Shown one piece after another: positions 62,510 to 64,000 of a DNA stretch of 64,000 nucleotides. Origin of the DNA: Rhizobium etli CFN 42 (GTDB taxonomy: Bacteria > Pseudomonadota > Alphaproteobacteria > Rhizobiales > Rhizobiaceae); contig NC_007765.1 in NCBI RefSeq assembly GCF_000092045.1, positions 434,001-498,000 on the forward strand, written 5' to 3'. How positions within the stretch are numbered: the first letter of the stretch is position 1; each line of letters opens with the position of its first letter. The position numbers and the translations under genes were made by a program. The notes beneath the pieces were generated by a model. It saw only the letters and a list, made by a program, of their open reading frames with translations. It did not search any database and was not told the origin of the DNA.

Positions 62510-63278
62510 GGGAAGACTTCGCATCCTGATCCTCGGCGGCACCGGCGAGGCGCGCCTGCTCGCCGAAGCGCTCGCAGCGCGTGACGATTGCGATATTCTG
62601 CTGTCGCTTGCCGGACGTACCGAGAGACCGGCCGTGCAGCCTGTTCCGGTCCGTATCGGTGGTTTCGGCGGTGCCATGGCGCTGGCCGATTTTCTGAAAG
62701 CCGGCGGCTACGGGCTGCTGATCGACGCCACGCACCCTTTCGCCGAACGAATTTCCAAAAATGCCGGCATCGCGGCCAAAGCCGCCGCTGTCGCTGCGAT
62801 CGCTCTGCGCCGCCCCGAATGGCAACGATTGCGGGGTGATCGCTGGCGGAAAGCGCAGAGCATTCCGGCGGCCATCGCGGCGCTCGGCCAATCTCCCCGC
62901 CATGTCTTCCTGGCGACGGGCCGGCAGAGCGCTCACCACGCAGAAGCGGCGCCGCAACATCACTATCTCATCCGCAGCGTCGACCCCGTCGAACGAACGC
63001 TTAGGCTTCCGAATGCCATATACATTCTCGATCGCGGCCCCTTCACGCTGGAAAGTGAATGCACTTTGCTGAGACAGCATCATATCGATGTCATCATTGC
63101 CAAGAACAGCGGCGGCTCCGCCACCTATGCGAAGATCGAGGCGGCCCGTTTGCTCGGCATCGAGGTGATGATGATAGCGCGCGCGCCGTCGCCGATCATC
63201 ACATCGGTGGAAAGCGTCGAGGCGGCGCTTGCGTCGATCGATCACCTCTTCCCCCCCGCCATGAAACGTGGCGTGTAG
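62508..63278 (+). CDS. cobK: precorrin-6A reductase (CobK)
   Basis: The product is 256 aa, starting [20 protein letters not shown], the conserved CobK/CbiJ N-terminus. Further on are LIDATHPFAERISKN, VFLATGRQSAH, and IIAKNSGGSATYAKIEAARLLGIEVMMIARA-like segments (the K-x-S-G-G active-site loop). It reduces precorrin-6A with NADPH. It is the only cob gene here on the plus strand, with its start overlapping that of cobL and its end overlapping that of cobJ by 37 bases. Confidence 0.94.
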   Translation: MGRLRILILGGTGEARLLAEALAARDDCDILLSLAGRTERPAVQPVPVRIGGFGGAMALADFLKAGGYGLLIDATHPFAERISKNAGIAAKAAAVAAIALRRPEWQRLRGDRWRKAQSIPAAIAALGQSPRHVFLATGRQSAHHAEAAPQHHYLIRSVDPVERTLRLPNAIYILDRGPFTLESECTLLRQHHIDVIIAKNSGGSATYAKIEAARLLGIEVMMIARAPSPIITSVESVEAALASIDHLFPPAMKRGV

Positions 63279-64000
63279 ACCAGATCCGGCTTGCCGGGGC
63301 GGGTGACGATCCGCGTTTCGGCGGAGCCGATGATGATACAGGTCGCCATATCGGCAATCGATGCGTCCGCTTGCGATAGCGGCTGCACCGCGATGTGCTC
63401 GTTTACCCGCCCGGCCGCACGGCCGAAAATTACCGGCGTCGTTGCCGGCAGATGGTGGCGCAGCAGCTTGAAAGCCTCACCGAGTTGCCACGGCCGCGCC
63501 CGGCTGATGGGATTATAGAGCGCCATGACGAAACCTGCTCGTGCCGCCAATTCAAGCCTGTTTTCTATGACATTCCAAGGTTTTAAGTTATCTGATAGCG
63601 ATATTGCGCAGAAGTCGTGACCAAGCGGCGCCCCGGCTCTTGCGGCCACCGCCAGCATCGCCGTGACACCGGGCAGCACGGTAAGATCGACGGCGCGCCA
63701 CGCCGCCGGCCCGTTCTCGATCGCCTCGCAGACAGCAGCGGCCATGGCGAAGACACCGGGATCGCCGCCGGAGACGATGCAGACATTGGCGCCATCCGCT
63801 GCCATGGAAAGCGCCGCCCCTGCCCTGTCGAGCTCCTCGCGATTATCCGACGCATGCCGCAGCTGATCGGAGCGGAGCTGCAGCCGGTCGAGATAAGGTC
63901 CGTAGCCGAAGAAATCCGTCGCCGCCTCGACAACCGCCAGCGCTTCCGGTGTCATCTGCTCGGGATTGCCGGGGCCGGTGCCGATGACGAAAAGCCTGCC
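63242..64000 (-). CDS. cobJ: precorrin-3B C17-methyltransferase (CobJ), 5'-truncated by the window edge
   Basis: The product's C-terminal 252 residues are visible; the frame is open to base 64000, where it reads GRLFVIGTGPGNPEQ, the glycine loop near the N-terminus, so only a few residues are missing. CobJ motifs are GYGPYLDRL, VCIVSGGDPGVFAMAAAVCE and GHDFCAISLSDNLKPW, then MALYNPISRARPWQL. It makes the ring contraction and C17 methylation of precorrin-3B. The ATG at 63955 is internal. Its 3' end overlaps cobK (convergent) by 37 bases. Confidence 0.94.
   Translation of the reverse strand, partial: GRLFVIGTGPGNPEQMTPEALAVVEAATDFFGYGPYLDRLQLRSDQLRHASDNREELDRAGAALSMAADGANVCIVSGGDPGVFAMAAAVCEAIENGPAAWRAVDLTVLPGVTAMLAVAARAGAPLGHDFCAISLSDNLKPWNVIENRLELAARAGFVMALYNPISRARPWQLGEAFKLLRHHLPATTPVIFGRAAGRVNEHIAVQPLSQADASIADMATCIIIGSAETRIVTRPGKPDLVYTPRFMAGGKR

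Noticed and set aside
1..64000. tRNA genes, insertion sequences, phage genes and replication origins
   Set aside because: I looked for cloverleaf-like stretches, transposase motifs and repABC-type proteins and saw none.

Overview
The window is high-GC, densely coded alphaproteobacterial DNA. It looks like a Rhizobium of the etli/leguminosarum group. The evidence is rhizobial-type kduID, a type III glutamine synthetase/glx block, moc-like oxygenase genes, a NadQ-type regulator beside nadABC, a cob gene set, and a DUF1127 gene followed by CCUCCUCCC hairpins. minCDE, nadABC and cob genes lying close together is what I remember of the p42e/pRL11-type secondary replicon (chromid) of these species. 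That placement is inference, because no replication genes are in view. I saw no insertion sequence, tRNA, rRNA or CRISPR array.

Layout. 1-6.3 kb: the end of a DHA2 drug-efflux permease, a small secreted protein, a cupin, a large GH94-type glycoside phosphorylase and a GNAT-like protein. 6.3-8.9 kb: a FadR-type regulator with kduD and kduI (hexuronate catabolism). 9.0-9.5 kb: a 48-aa DUF1127 gene followed on the minus strand by five hairpins with CCUCCUCCC-type loops, matching the CcsR/'cuckoo' sRNA arrangement. 9.6-13.3 kb: a DnaQ-like exonuclease, a flavin amine oxidase and an aldo/keto reductase.

13.4-39.2 kb is dominated by a complete oxidative methylamine pathway. An APC permease and Tdm (TMAO demethylase) are divergent. 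After minCDE and a PAS/MCP-like gene comes a run of 11 minus-strand genes, mgsABC-gmaS-purU-folD-dmmDABC-tmm. Next are an XRE-cupin regulator and the GlxA-type regulator, then soxBDAG/mgdABCD on the plus strand. Together these can take trimethylamine through TMAO, dimethylamine, methylamine, gamma-glutamylmethylamide and N-methylglutamate to glutamate. The C1 units would pass to tetrahydrofolate and formate via FolD and PurU.

39.3-45.5 kb: two paralogous secreted/lipoprotein genes, an L-fucose catabolic group (fuconate dehydratase, KDF dehydrogenase, IclR regulator, lactonase) and a small XRE regulator. 45.5-50.1 kb: a compact RiPP-like locus with a 47-aa candidate precursor peptide (too short for a default ORF search), YcaO and TfuA, all overlapping or within 7 nt of each other. 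It lies downstream of a BTAD/TPR (SARP-like) regulator. 50.3-54.8 kb: nadABC with its NadQ regulator and two palindromic operators. 54.8-60.5 kb: a PanB-like protein lacking its metal ligands, a mocDEF-like Rieske/desaturase system, a LacI regulator and an IolI-like isomerase. 60.5-64 kb: cobM, cobL, cobK and a truncated cobJ.

The strongest leads are the YcaO-TfuA-peptide locus and the DUF1127/anti-Shine-Dalgarno hairpin array. Next are the complete TMA-to-ammonia pathway in a soil bacterium and the metal-ligand-less PanB in an oxygenase operon.
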